NCBI GenBank assembly: GCA_023678885.1
Contig: CM042997.1
Location: forward strand, 27,224,064-27,288,063
Reading direction: 5' to 3'
Source: Pogostemon cablin
Lineage: Eukaryota > Streptophyta > Magnoliopsida > Lamiales > Lamiaceae
DNA length: 64,000 nucleotides
The notes under the pieces were generated by a model. It did not search any database. It was not told where the DNA came from and saw only the letters and a program-made list of their open reading frames with translations. Positions 1-11,016 of this stretch are shown piece by piece; the first letter of the stretch is position 1; the number at the start of each line of letters is the position of its first letter. The position numbers were made by a program, and so were the translations under genes.

Positions 1-190
1 TGTTAAAATATATTTATTATATAAGTAAAATATGCTAATTCGTAGGTAAAATATATTTTTTTAAGTATGATAAATAATGAATTGAAATATGTTTTTAAAG
101 TGTTATAATATGATTTATTACAAACATACTTTAATTATCAATAAACATACTTTATCTATGTAACAACTATATTTTAATTACATTCTTCTC
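1..190. repeat. Degenerate MITE-like AT-rich stretch, cut by window edge
   Basis: The AT-rich words here (short runs around TATGCTAAT and CATACTTTA, then TTCTCACAAG near 188-197) recur in the elements at 20191-20453 and 37235-37495. That suggests an older copy of the same hAT-like MITE family whose left end lies outside the window. No terminal repeat or target duplication can be confirmed. Confidence 0.3.
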
Positions 191-255
191 ACAAGAAAAT
201 ATCCCTTAAACTAATTGTTTTACTCCTCCTCTTATGGTGAAGGAAGCAAAATTCT

Positions 256-493
256 GCCCCCAGGACATAGCTCAAGTGGTAGAGGGGAGGGTGGAAAGAC
301 CTTCCAACTGAGCTTGATAGTTGTAGGGTGGGGGGTTCGAATCCTACTTTTGGCACGTATTTGACCCCTTGCAAGCACAAGTTAAACAGTGAGCCCTCTC
401 TATAAATCACTTGAGACACATCTGCAATTTACTTCCTCCATCAATTCCTAGAACAAGAATGGTGGGATCCCTAATGATGGGGGTACACCAAGA
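256..493 (+). mobile_element. tRNA-derived SINE, copy 1
   Basis: The element opens with a tRNA-like Pol III promoter: an A box near 268-285 (TAGCTCAAGTGGTAGAG) and a B box near 332-342 (GGTTCGAATCC). A tRNA-unrelated body follows and ends in a G-rich stretch and TACACCA. It is flanked by a 12-bp direct repeat, AAGCAAAATTCT, at 244-255 and 494-505, which is the mark of LINE-mediated insertion. Two more copies lie at 36645-36920 and 39849-40077. This copy differs from those two at many sites, so it is probably the oldest. It is not a functional tRNA gene. Confidence 0.85.
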
Positions 494-505
494 AAGCAAA
501 ATTCT

Positions 506-1731
506 ATAGAAGTAATGTTAGAGTGAGGAGGCCAAAGTGGTCCATGCTCTTATTTTCGATACATGTAAATTTGTAAGGAAAATTATGCTGTAAGTACATA
601 TAATGATAACTTTGTACTTATTATATTATTTAATACAACATAGTATATGCGCTTGGAAGAAAAAAAAAAACATAGTATATATGAATATAATTAAGCATTT
701 ATTAGTCAATTATTTTTGGTCAATTATACAATTATTTTCTGCCTAGAATATTTATTAGACGATACTCAATTGAATTTTAAATTTTATTCATTACGCCCAT
801 ATAATTTCATTTATATAATTATATGCATATTTTTTTAAAAAATCCTACAGAAACTTTAAAGACATTAAATTATTTAACAGATAGAAAAAGAAAAATTAAA
901 TATTTTTGAAAAATTAAAATATTTGCCAAGGGACCAACGTCTATAGGAATAAATAACAACCGAATAAAATTGACCTAATAGAAAAAGAATTGAAAGTATT
1001 ATAGACCCCAAAGACCTATTTATAAATTATAATTATAACTACCTCTCTCTCTCTATATAGTATATGTTTGAATTTTAATTAAATTAAAAAAAAAATTGAA
1101 ATGCCTTTTTTTGGGTCACAATAAATGTTAATACAGTAAATATTCAATCAATAAGTAGCTAGCAATACACAGGGCACTTTATAAGAATAAAACATTGTCC
1201 CCTGCATTCCATTAATAATTTTATAAATCACTATAAAAAAAATTATAAAAAATTTAGCAATGAAATTTATTAAAACAATTTAATTCGTTAATAATTATCA
1301 ATGAATTGTTAATAAAAATTACAATTTTCTTTTACCAAAGAAATATCGATGGATTTATTATCTTTTTTACCAAATGCTACTCCAGTTACTAACGGAATAC
1401 TCATGAAATTATTTACCAACAAAATTTAATTTTCGTTGCAAAACATTTATCAATGAAAAATTATCAACGAATTTCATTATTATTCCATTAATAATCCAAT
1501 TTAACAATAAAAGAATATTCCATTCATAAAAAAATCATTTTTACTAATAGGCGTTTAATGCTAGCTAATTGTCTCATTAAAAAATTGAAAAATTATTTAA
1601 TAATGGCTTACAAATAAATAATTTATTTTTTAATTTCTTTATAAAATACAAATAATAATTATTATAGGAACGTATTTATTTTAATTTGATGCTGTGAAAT
1701 ACGTAGTGATGGAGCAGCGGATTTAGGGATA
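506..1731. other. AT-rich intergenic DNA
   Basis: I see no gene here. Around 1230-1555 there are repeated words such as AATTATCAATGAATT and TTACCAAC that resemble the CACTA-type MITE at 26638-27034, so this part is probably an old relative. Its ends cannot be placed with confidence. Confidence 0.4.
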
Positions 1732-1755
1732 CATAGTGTTGACGGCTGTTCTTAG

Positions 1756-3583
1756 TGTTTGCCTAATTTTATAGCACTCACGAGCAAGAATACTCGATCG
1801 TTGTAGTAGTATATCCCAAGAAAAATTATCAATCCAATAAGGAGTTATTTTCGTACTAGCAAAATACGTGAGCTCATGTTCATTGTTGTTTTTGTAAAGA
1901 TGATCGGGGGTTTTGAGATTGGATAACAACTAAAACAAGAAGCAAGTAAATAAGATAGCAAATAAGATAAATGACAAGTAAAGAAAATAGGTGCTTAAGT
2001 TCAAGTATGGAAAAACATGGGATTAGAAACATCCAAGCACACTCGATTCATATTATCATGCAAACGGAATTCAATTCAATTGATGTAGACTAAGGGTGAT
2101 CACGATTATATCCTAAGCTCCCTTTCGGGTTACAAAGGTTGTTGATCCATTTTAGACTCCCAAAAGCACTTAAGATCAAAGCCCAACATTAACCCCTTCC
2201 ATCTAGGTACTAGTTAGATTAAACTCTCCCTTTTTGTGTACTAAGGCCAACGAATGGATTGGTTCCCCTCATTGAATTCAAATATCCTTTCGGTCAAACC
2301 CAAACTCAATGTCTAATCATGCCTTCCTAATACTATAGAGGGTCGTTTCCGTCTCACTCCAAGCAATACATACATGAACATCATGATAGCATTTAATTAC
2401 CACAAATAATCCATTGATCAACAATCCATTAAATCAATAAACATTCATGAATAACAAACCATGCCATCACAACATCAAGACAATTAAATTCCATGAATAG
2501 AAATCAACATCAATTAAATCAAAAACCAATTTAATCCACATGATAATATAAATCTAATATGCTCTTCATATTCCTAATCCCACTAGAGGGATTAGCCTAA
2601 CATGATAAAAGTAACAAAACAATTAAATGATTCATTACAATTATCCATAGTCTAAGATCTAAAGAAATACAAAATGAATGGATTCTTCCCTATCAATTTC
2701 TTGAAGAGAATCTTCTATTCTTCTTGATCTCCACCTCTAGCTCTTGATTCCTTAAGATCTCTCACACCCAATGGAAGGGATGAAGTTTTGATGGAGAATT
2801 AATGGAGATGATGAAGATGGATCAAAATGGATGAAGGTGGATGAAGATGATGGTGGGAAATGGAAGAAATGGTGTGTGAGGTGTGTGTAGATGATAGGAT
2901 TTCGGATTTTCTGCCAATTGTTGAATAAAGGGGTATTTATACCCCTTTGGAGGCTTCTAGAAGGATCTGGAATTTTCTGCAGGAAAATACCCAACACGAG
3001 TCGTGCTCTGTAACACGGCCACGGGGTGGCCGTGTTGTGTCTTCTGATGCTCCCGCACGGCCTCGCCTTACAGGGCCGTGTTACGCAACACGGCTCGTGT
3101 GCTGCAACACGAGTCGTGTGTTGTAACACGGGCACAGGTGTGGTCGTGTTGACTCTTCTGATGTCGCCACACGGCCACCTTCTTACAGGGCCGTGTTGGC
3201 GACACGGCTCGTGCTCCCGACTCGACTCGTGCGACTGGACACGACCGGAAGTTGCCCGTGTTGAATGACTAGATGTCGCCACACGGCCAACTCTTACAGG
3301 GCCGTGTTGGCTACACGGCCCGTGTTGGTGCTGGCTCCTGCATTTCTTCACTATTTTGGCTCGTTCTCCCTCGTTTCAATTCCGAATTGAGATCCGCTTT
3401 TTCCTACACCTTCCTTATCATGTTTAGCATCCAATAAAAAGTGAAAATCTTAAGTTTAAGCTCATTCACACACATTTCAATAAAAATACAAAACACAACC
3501 AAATAACATATAAAATACGGATAAAATAATTCGAAAATACATATAAAAAGACACTAAAATCTAGGTGAAAATAGCTCTAATCA
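1756..3583 (-). mobile_element. Solo LTR of a second Gypsy family (1828 bp)
   Basis: The stretch starts TGTTTGCC and ends CTCTAATCA. It is flanked by the duplication CTTAG at 1751-1755 and 3584-3588, and lacks any internal region. Its right part (from about 2750) is homologous to 5094-5963, including the words AAATACGGATAAAATAAT and CTAGGTGAAAATAGC near the end. On the minus strand a TATA-like box lies at about 2930-2947 (TATAAATACCCC), with the palindromic array of 2995-3335 just upstream of it in the U3 region. It most likely arose by LTR-LTR recombination after the element entered the Tat LTR. Confidence 0.88.
2995..3335. repeat. Array of CG-rich palindromic words in U3
   Basis: Short palindromes of the forms ACACGGCCGTGT, ACACGAGTCGTGT and ACGGCCCGTG, intact or as half-sites, occur about every 15-40 bp. 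They are linked by recurring spacers such as CTTACAGGGCCGTGTTG and GATGTCGCCACACGGCC. The copies are imperfect and the array is not a simple tandem repeat. It sits immediately upstream of the leftward TATA box of the solo LTR. Confidence 0.8.
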
Positions 3584-4480
3584 CTTAGCTTGATAATTTA
3601 GTATATGAAGGATTAAGTTTTTTAATAACGAACCAAAAACGAAGACCATCAAACACAATAAATCACCAAATAAAAACAAATAAAGAGATTGAAGCTTATC
3701 AAAGATTCGATTCCCACTAAAGAACACAACCAATTTTATAACTTTTCCTTAGAATAACACTTGTTTTTCCCAAATTCTTACAGGTGTAATGTCTAAAGTG
3801 AACCTGAATGTCCTGCATCTCTCCTGTGAGAGAGGCTATTTATATTATCCTAAAACCCTAAATCCGAGCCAATCGTCTTGCGCCATCTGGATAAAGACAA
3901 GCCGTCTTTAATGAAGCTGTCTGGTACGCCGACCATCTGCAGGGGGAGTCTGAGCGCCGTTTGTTGTACTGCAGGGGGTTTGCAGGGTGTCTCCGTCCTT
4001 TGCTGGCCTCCCATTGGTTGTTAGAGCAGAGCGCGCCAGTCAATTGTTGTCTTCTAGTTAGGATTGCTGCCCAAGATACCTCTTCTTCCCGTTAGCGTTG
4101 TCTTCTAGCCTGCGGTACTTGTTCCCTTTCATCATGGTGTCAGTTCTTTACTGTTCTGCTTTCGCCGTCCCCTTTGACCTTCGGATAGGTTAGCTTTCGG
4201 TGCTGGGGTGTTCGTCCGAGGTCTCGGTTAGGGGAAGGATGAACGTCGAGGTTTCCTTTCGAGGGTGTTTTCTGGCTTCGGCCTTGTTAGGTGGGCTCGT
4301 CTTTATTCTTTCTTGGGCTGGACCTTCGTGCTGTCCTGACCCTTGTGGGTCGCCTTAATCCCTTTCTCATTTTCGTCCACCAGTTGGGCCGCCGAGGGGG
4401 TAGGCCTTCCTCTTCAAATATAATGGAGCTTATTGGGCTTCTTGGGCCCATCAAGTATGGGGGATATAATACCCATAACA

Positions 4481-5093
4481 TTAGCCCCTCGAGCCTGAAT
4501 AATTTCATGACTTGTCAGAGAGTTTGCGAACATGATGGAAAGCCTTCTGAAACCCTGCCGACAACGTCTCAAGGGTACACGTATCTCCTACTGCACAAAG
4601 TAAAAGAAAGAGGTGTTAGACTGTCCCATATAATATAAAAGAGAACCGATAGAAACATACACGCACTGAGGACAGGCTTGAAGAAAGAACTTCTGGGAAG
4701 CACGGTGGGATTTTGAGGGTCCCTAAGATCATATACAGAGGCCCCCCCTCCAAGATCCGCGAACCCATAACCAAGGATTCTTCCACCCTTTAACGGAACT
4801 GGGCAGAGAAGCAACAAGATTGGTGTGGCGCGGTAGCTTATGGAAAGCGGTCCAACTCAAACCACCCGTGTCTTACGCTGCCTTTATGGTCATGGCGAAC
4901 GAGCATATCCAAGATGAAGACATTTCTAAGATGGCAAATAAAGCAAGTAACCAGAACCCCTTGGCAGAACCGAGCAAGCAGAGTGAGCCGATACAAGAAG
5001 TTGATCTCAGTAGCAGACAAGAAGGAATATTTTCTCTTCCGGAAGAGGACTAAAATCCCCATCAATGCCGTCCAACTATTAGGAGCCAGTTGA
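4481..5093 (-). other. Polypurine tract and 3' internal remnant of Tat element
   Basis: On the minus strand GCTCGAGGGGCTAA directly precedes the LTR start TGTTATGGG and serves as the polypurine tract (about 4481-4495). The rest is moderately GC-rich non-LTR sequence with no recognisable pol domain. A 77-codon open frame on the plus strand (4820-5053) is antisense to the element. Some Tat-group elements carry antisense ORFs, but I cannot recognise this one as a protein. Confidence 0.5.
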
Positions 5094-5963
5094 GCTGGGG
5101 TGAGGTCTTTAACACCCAAATGAAAGGGATGAAGAATGGATGTGTGATCTAGGTGTAGGAGTAAAACCTTTGTGTGAAAATATACAATCTCTCTTCAAAT
5201 GTTGAACTTGAGGCTATTTATACCCTCTCCAAGTTGGGCCACAAATTTAGCATTGGTTGGGCTTTTACACACACTTACATACATTGGCAGGTGAAAATCT
5301 GGATTTTTAGCCCAAAATGACCTTACTCGAGTTGGCCTTCCCAACTCGAGTTAGCAACACGAGTCGAGTTATTTGTAATGTAACTCGAGCTAACATAGCT
5401 CGACTCATGTTGGCTACTCGTGCACTCACCTGTTCGGTTGTGTTACGAGGCTCTAAAACTAAAAATCCCATAGAAGGTAGCTCGACTCGAGCTGCAACTT
5501 GCAAGTCGATTTAGCTCACTGTACAATTTTTTTCAATCCCCTGCTCCTAGCTAGACTCGAGTTGCAAGTCGAGTTGGACCTTGCAACTCGAGTAAGCTCT
5601 CTGGACGATTCTTGGACCTCAACTCGACCTTCTCTCAACTCGAGTTGCAAGTCGAGACCATGCAACTCGAGTTGGGTCTCTGAACAATTCTGGACATTTT
5701 TCAGACCCAACACTGGTCGTGTTGGCAACTCGAGTTGCACCCTGCAACTCGAGTTGAGTCCCGACAGCCCCATTTCTTGCTCTTTTCAGTTCCCGTTCTG
5801 TTTTTAATTCATTTTCACCTGTTTTAAATACGTTTAAGCTCATTCACACATATTTCCATAAAAACACATAATACAACCAAATAACACATGAAATACGGAT
5901 AAAATAATACGAAAAGACATGCAAAAAAATACTAAAATCTAGGTGAAAATAGCGACGATCAAA
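5094..5963 (-). repeat. Truncated LTR of the same family as the solo LTR
   Basis: The block runs from the shared word AACACCCAA through the array at 5320-5775 to the shared end (AAATACGGATAAAATAAT, CTAGGTGAAAATAGC). It matches 2750-3583. The other part of the LTR, matching 1756-2750, is missing, so the element was truncated near 5094. The minus-strand start TGATCGTCGC follows a purine tract. A TATA-like box (TATAAATAGCC on the minus strand) lies near 5212-5225. Confidence 0.75.
5320..5775. repeat. Array of AACTCGAGTT-type palindromes in U3
   Basis: This is a dense array built on AACTCGAGTT, CAAGTCGAGTT and GCTCGACTCGAGC with spacers such as GCAAGTCGAG and TTGCAACTCGAG. It occupies the same LTR position as the array at 2995-3335, just upstream of the TATA box, but uses a different core word (CTCGAG instead of CGGCCG or CGAGTCG). 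Confidence 0.8.
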
Positions 5964-8147
5964 CCCCCCAAACTTAAAGTATTGCTCGTCCTCGAGCAAT
6001 AGAAATGACAAAACAAGAGGAGTGATTTTCACCTAAGAAAAGACTAAACGAACATAAGCAATAACACATCGATAGCAATAAGAATCACAATTTATGCTAA
6101 ATCATCCCACAACATTAAACTCATGACATAAGGAATTAACAAGTTCAATCACAAGAGAATAAAGTGTAATATAGTCCCTTTTTGGTCCAAGCCTCACATA
6201 GCTCCTTAAAGTGAAAAAACAACACTCATCAATCGATTGGCTTGACTCGCTATAAGCTTGCTCGTGGACTACATTCACAAACCACCAAAGTTTCAATTAA
6301 TGATCAAAAAGGTCTTTCATTAAGGATATAATGATAGGCTCTTTGGTAGGGTAAGAAGAATATGGATACAAGTGACTAATCAAGTGTAAGTAATCGAAGA
6401 GGTAGCTACTTTCTTCCTTTCTTATCTTTACAATTTTAAGCACTATTCATTAACTTTTCTTGGATTTAGCTTCTTTTGATGCATGCTTTCTTTCTTTGAA
6501 TTTTGTTTACTAGAGCATTTTGATATTGCTTTGCTCCTTCTCTTGCTTTGAGGTTGCATGTGCATTATTATTTTTGCTCTTTTCATCATTTTTCTTACTT
6601 GTTTACCATGTCCTTTCTTCTTTTGCAAATCGATCAATCCTTTCTAGCTACCATCTCCTCAATCACTTACAGAAAGGGTATATATAAGCTTAAGTGGGTA
6701 ATTAAGGCTTGTAATGTGCTAAATTCACAAGAAATAGGCTTATAGACTCAAAGTGGTTGACTAGGGATGATGTTCAAGGTATGGAAATATTTGGCAATGA
6801 CTATTAATGACAAGGATGACCTTAGATCATATCACTAATCTCCACAAATCGGGTTCATTTCTCTAGTCCTTGAGCAAGTTCTAGTTTATCAAACACAACC
6901 GATTCACTCATGAAGAAATACCATGTATGCACGGTTGAGGCTCAAATTCTCACAAGCTTATGCATTGGACCTTAAGGAACTTATTACACCACATTCATCT
7001 CAAAATTGAACAAGTTAAGTAAAACATGTCACAATTTGAAAGTGTAGAGATTCTTAATCATAACTTGCCATAACTTACTACCACAACATGTCATCACTCA
7101 CATTCAAAAATGACTCACAACATCCCAAAAACAAACCACCAAACATCCCAAGACAAAATTAAAAACACACACAAAACATACAAATAAGAACTCAACAAGC
7201 AAGACATAACAAAAACACATAACATGCAAAAATACAAATTACATCCATCCATAAGAAAATTAAGCACACATTCATCCCCATGTTTGATTGAAAATTGAAA
7301 TCCTAAATTACGAAAGTAAACATCCCACAAACATATCAAATGAAGTAGCATGCAAATCGCAACAATCCAAATCAAAATCACTTCATGTCAAGCAATTAAA
7401 AGTTATAAGGAGTAGAGTACTCCCTCAATAGGCACTTGGTAGTGGAAAGCTTTAGCTCCGAGCTCCATTCATATTTCCAATACCCTTCATTCATACTCAA
7501 ACACTCACAACAGCATTAGCTCAACAATGTCATTAAATTTATAAACTATCATGCACTTTAACACAACCAATCGAACCGAAATCTTATCCAAACTCATGAG
7601 AATTTTTTTTAAATTGATCCAATTTTACAAGAATCATAATTCAAGTGGTGAGTCACACCACACACTCTTCTCCCAAACTTAAATCGAAACAAGAGTTGAG
7701 AATTAAGTTTGCAAAAAGTGGTGGGACTTACCCTTGTAGTTTCCATCAATGATCTTCTTGTAGAGAAGCATATGCATCCAAATGAATCAAGTTATCTCCA
7801 CCACGCACTAGTCCCCCCAAGCTTAACTCAAGACAAGAGTCGAGAATTAAGTTTGCACAAAGTGGTGAGACATGCCTACTCGAATTCATGAAGCACTTCT
7901 TTTTCCTTCAATATGCATTTTCTCACAAGTATAATCCACTTACAAGCCAAAAAAACAAGCATCAAAAGATAAAAAGAATGGGTTACCTCCCATTTAGCGC
8001 TAAGTATAACGTCTTCATGCCAGACGAAGTGCAAAATCATGAAATCAAAGAGTGATCCTTCATTATTTCTTCCCTCATCTTTACTTTGAGAAATTATTTG
8101 GCTCTTTTCTTTTCCATCAACATGATTTCTCCATTCTTACTCATAAT
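5964..8147 (-). other. 3' non-coding interior of the gag-protease-only Gypsy element
   Basis: Reading leftwards, the stretch follows the gag-protease frame. It contains the word GGGAGGTAACCC (near 7980-7991), the AAGCTTGGGGGG word near 7815-7826, and, just before the LTR, GAGGACGAGCAATA followed by AAGTTTGGGGGG (5964-6003), which acts as polypurine tract. These marks are typical of plant Gypsy elements of the Athila/Tat branch. There is no reverse transcriptase, RNase H or integrase between protease and LTR, so the element was non-autonomous before it was truncated. Confidence 0.6.
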
Positions 8148-9063
8148 CAGGGGCGGCCCTGGGGTGGTGCCGGAGGTGCCGCCGCACAGGGCCCCACCCC
8201 GACGAGGGCCCCTAATTTTTCTTTATACATATGTATATATATTTTAGTCTATATATTTTAAAGTTAATTAATGTATTAATTCTTGGTTGGCTCATTTGGC
8301 TTCAAGCTTCTTTTGTTTTGCCTCCCACACAGGATCGAATCCTGGAAGGAAACAATTACGGAATTTTTGCTCGCAATTTTTTTATTCTCTATATCAGCAA
8401 TTAATCTGCTAGTTGCGGAACCGCAATTTATTCTCCTAATTAGCAATTCCAATTAATCTGCCACTTTTATAAAAAAAAATCTTTATTTCTTTTTTAATCT
8501 TTTAAATATCGTCATTTTCTTTTCTTAATTATTTTCAATTCATTATGAGCAAAACCTTTATTTTTTTTCTTAAATCTTTATTTTCTTTCTCTAATCTTTT
8601 CTTAAATCTTTATTTTCGGTTGGTGAGCAAAAATTTTTGGCAACATCTTTTGAGAAGAATCGTTCATCGTTATTCTTTTCGAATAAGGTATTTTAATTTT
8701 ATAATAGCACTTTTTACTCTATGTATTTTTCTATTCAAATTTGTTTTATGATTTCATTGAATTGATTTTATTTTATAAATGATTTTTAATAGTTAATTGA
8801 TAATTTGAGATGCCTCCCCATCGAAAATACCCATCTTAAGAAAAAGATGAAAGAAAAGGAATTTATTAAAACTTAAATGGAACTATAGATAAATTTTTTG
8901 TTACGTTAAAACAAAATAGTTTATCACTTAAAGATTCAGAAAAAGAACAAATTGATACATACGACTTGCAAGAAAAAAATCCAAATAATTTATGCTTTGA
9001 ATAAAAATAAGAGGTCCAAACATAATTTTGCACCGGGCCCCTCAAATTCCTGGGCCGGCCCTG
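8148..9063. mobile_element. hAT-type non-autonomous transposon (916 bp)
   Basis: Terminal inverted repeats CAGGGGCGGCCCTGGG (left) and CAGGGCCGGCCCAGG (right, reversed) are flanked by the 8-bp duplication CTCATAAT at 8140-8147 and 9064-9071. The 8-bp duplication and CAGGG ends place it in the hAT superfamily. The interior is AT-rich, with no transposase. It is inserted near the end of the gag-protease frame. Confidence 0.92.
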
Positions 9064-10526
9064 CTCATAATCATCAAATCATCCGGAATAATTGTGGATG
9101 GAAATGTTTCGTCTCCATAAGGCCAATGAAATTCTCCTTTATCAACCTTCCATTCGATGTCCGAGTCCTCATTCCTACAAATATCAAGCAAAGACAAGTT
9201 AAGATTAAAATCTTCAATATAATCATGGAAAAGAGAATTAGAAGATTTAAAAGAGTAAGAATTTTCAAATCCATGAAGATCATCCGGAGGTATGGTTGGA
9301 GGCTTGGGGTAAGAATCATCCTTCTTTCTTGCTTTGTTACATGAAAATGTAACACTCTTCGTATTTGAACTCAAAGAAAGTTTTCTTCTTTCCACATCAA
9401 TATGAGCCTTTCCCGTGGCTAAGAATGGTCTTCCCAAGATTATAGGTGTTTGAGGATCAACTTTCATCTCCAAGATGACAAAATTCATCGGAAAAGTCAA
9501 CTTCTTCACTTCGACCACTACATCCTCCACCACCCCTAAGGGCTTAATAGTTGATCCATCCGCCACTTGAAGGCATGTAGTGGAAGGCTTGAGCTCTCCA
9601 ATATCCAATTCTTCAAAGAGAGAATGAGGCATAACATTCACACTAGCTCCCAAGTCGCACAATGCATTAACAACCTTCTTTCCTTCAACTTCACAAGGGA
9701 TAATGAACTTTCCCGGATCACCAGCTTTCATAGAAGGCTCCTCATGCATTGATTTATTTTTTTCAACTAGCTTCGCTTTCTTTCTCTCATCATATTTCTT
9801 CTTCAAAGTTTCAACAAACTTTTGAAATTCCTCCAACTTTTCTTTTTTAACAAATCTTTGAGGGTAAGGGATTGGATAAGGAGTAATTGGAATTCCCCAA
9901 TAATCACGTTCATATTCTTCTTCTTTTTCCTTTTTCTCCTTAGCCTTTTTCCACTTAAGTATATGCTCTTCTTTCCATTTCTTCCTCTTTTCTTCTAACT
10001 CAATTTCTACTATTTTTGCTTCTTCTTTCTCTTTATCCACCTTACAATCCACAAACACTTCTTCAACCAATCTATCCTCTTTCACCTTTATGCACATGCA
10101 ATGCTCTTTTGAATTTATTTCCGTGGTAGATGAAAATTTTTCTTGTTGGTGTTGGGATCCCACGGAAGAAGCAATTTGCCCCATTTGATACTCAAAAGCT
10201 CTCATCCTATTGTCGGATTTCTTTTCATTTTCCTCCATTCTAGCCTCAAGCTTAGCCTCCCTCTTTTCTATTTGAGATTCAAGCTTAGCATCTCTCTTTT
10301 CCATGTAAGTCCTTGTATCTTTCATGAATGCTAGCAATGTCTCTTCCAATGATGATTTACCTTCTCCATTGGACGGCTTAGCACTTGGATCCAATCCTTG
10401 AGGAAGTGCCATGGTGGCTTGAGTATTGGAGTAAGAAAGATTTTCATACTTTCTTAGAGTATTGGAGTAAGAAAGATTCCCCGCTTTTTGGTGCATCCTC
10501 GATCGTGGTTGCCTTTGAGCTCCCAT
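9064..10526 (-). pseudogene. Gypsy gag-protease fragment, interrupted by hAT
   Basis: An open frame of 494 codons reads leftwards. Residues about 70-120 are a charged, coiled-coil-like stretch ending in MRAFEYQMGQIASS, typical of Athila-like Gag C-termini. About 150-260 is a Lys/Glu-rich linker. About 270-380 is a retropepsin: active-site motif DLGAS (291-295, the plant Gypsy form of D-T/S-G) and the flap-side motif ILGRPFLATG (363-372). Residues after about 487 are read from the hAT terminal repeat and stop inside it, so the native C-terminus continues at 8147 and below. No RT or integrase follows. It probably belongs to the element whose truncated LTR is at 5094-5963. The methionine at 10526 may not be the native start, because the 5' junction with the host element is unclear. 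A 22-bp direct repeat (GAGTATTGGAGTAAGAAAGA core) lies at about 10420-10477. Confidence 0.85.
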
Positions 10527-11011
10527 CTCAGGTCAATGAAGGTATTCGCTATGCCTTTCCTCTACGGGAGTTTCGTCCACGCTCTCTCCCTCTCCGATGT
10601 TCCTCCTTCTTATGAAGTTGATATTTTCTCTCGCATCTCCTTTGCTATGTTCTTTCCTGGCCTCTTTCTTCCTTTCTAGATCTTTTCGTAGATCACCATG
10701 GTTTTCCCTGTGAGGGCCGCTAAAGCTCAACCTCGCCGGTGGAACCGGGAGAGCTTCTGCAGTATACTCATTAATTACCCTTTGGATCTTTTCATTTATT
10801 TCTTTTGCCTTTTGAGGATCACCAAGCTTGGGACCAGAATAGACCTCACCGGAGTAGGTATCTCTCTGACCAGAGCACTAATTTGAACGTTATTTCCACT
10901 CCTTCTCACATTTCGTTGGGCTCTGGAACACTCCCCTTTTTATTCATTACCACGGACAGTGAATCCGTCACCTCTCATTTGACTTACATGTGCAGAACAA
11001 AAACCAGAGAT
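10527..11011 (-). pseudogene. Gag-like remnant of the Tat-type element
   Basis: This moderately GC-rich stretch lies between the gag-protease fragment and the Copia insertion. On the minus strand it has only short open frames rich in Arg, Glu and Lys. By position it should be the 5' interior (leader or gag) of the Tat element, since the PBS lies just beyond the Copia insertion. I cannot recognise a defined domain. Confidence 0.35.
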
Positions 11012-11016
11012 CTTTC

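Larger units (their letters stand above)
1737..4480 (-). repeat. 3' LTR of the Tat-type element, split by a solo LTR
   Basis: The LTR pieces are 1737-1755 and 3589-4480. When the solo LTR and one copy of its target repeat (1756-3588) are removed, the junction reads continuously and matches 19043 onward, giving 911 bp, the same as the other LTR. It starts with TG and ends with CA. On the minus strand a TATA-like box (TATAAATAG) lies near 3836-3848. Confidence 0.9.

Noticed and set aside
268..345. tRNA gene-like sequence with A and B boxes (also at 36657 and, reversed, near 40060)
   Set aside because: The sequence lacks a full cloverleaf, continues into a shared non-tRNA body, and has direct target repeats. 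It is a SINE.
2995..3335. CRISPR-like array of short repeats and spacers (also 5320-5775 and 29330-29800)
   Set aside because: Words are irregular palindromes at uneven spacing within plant LTR or hAT elements. There is no constant repeat, leader or cas gene, and the genome is eukaryotic.
2752..3351. 199-codon minus-strand frame and 80-codon plus-strand frame over the palindrome array
   Set aside because: Low-complexity translation of the CG-rich array; no domain, and it lies in LTR U3/R sequence.
4820..5053. 77-codon plus-strand frame as an antisense gene of the Tat element
   Set aside because: Antisense ORFs are known in some Tat elements, but this one is short and lacks any recognised motif.
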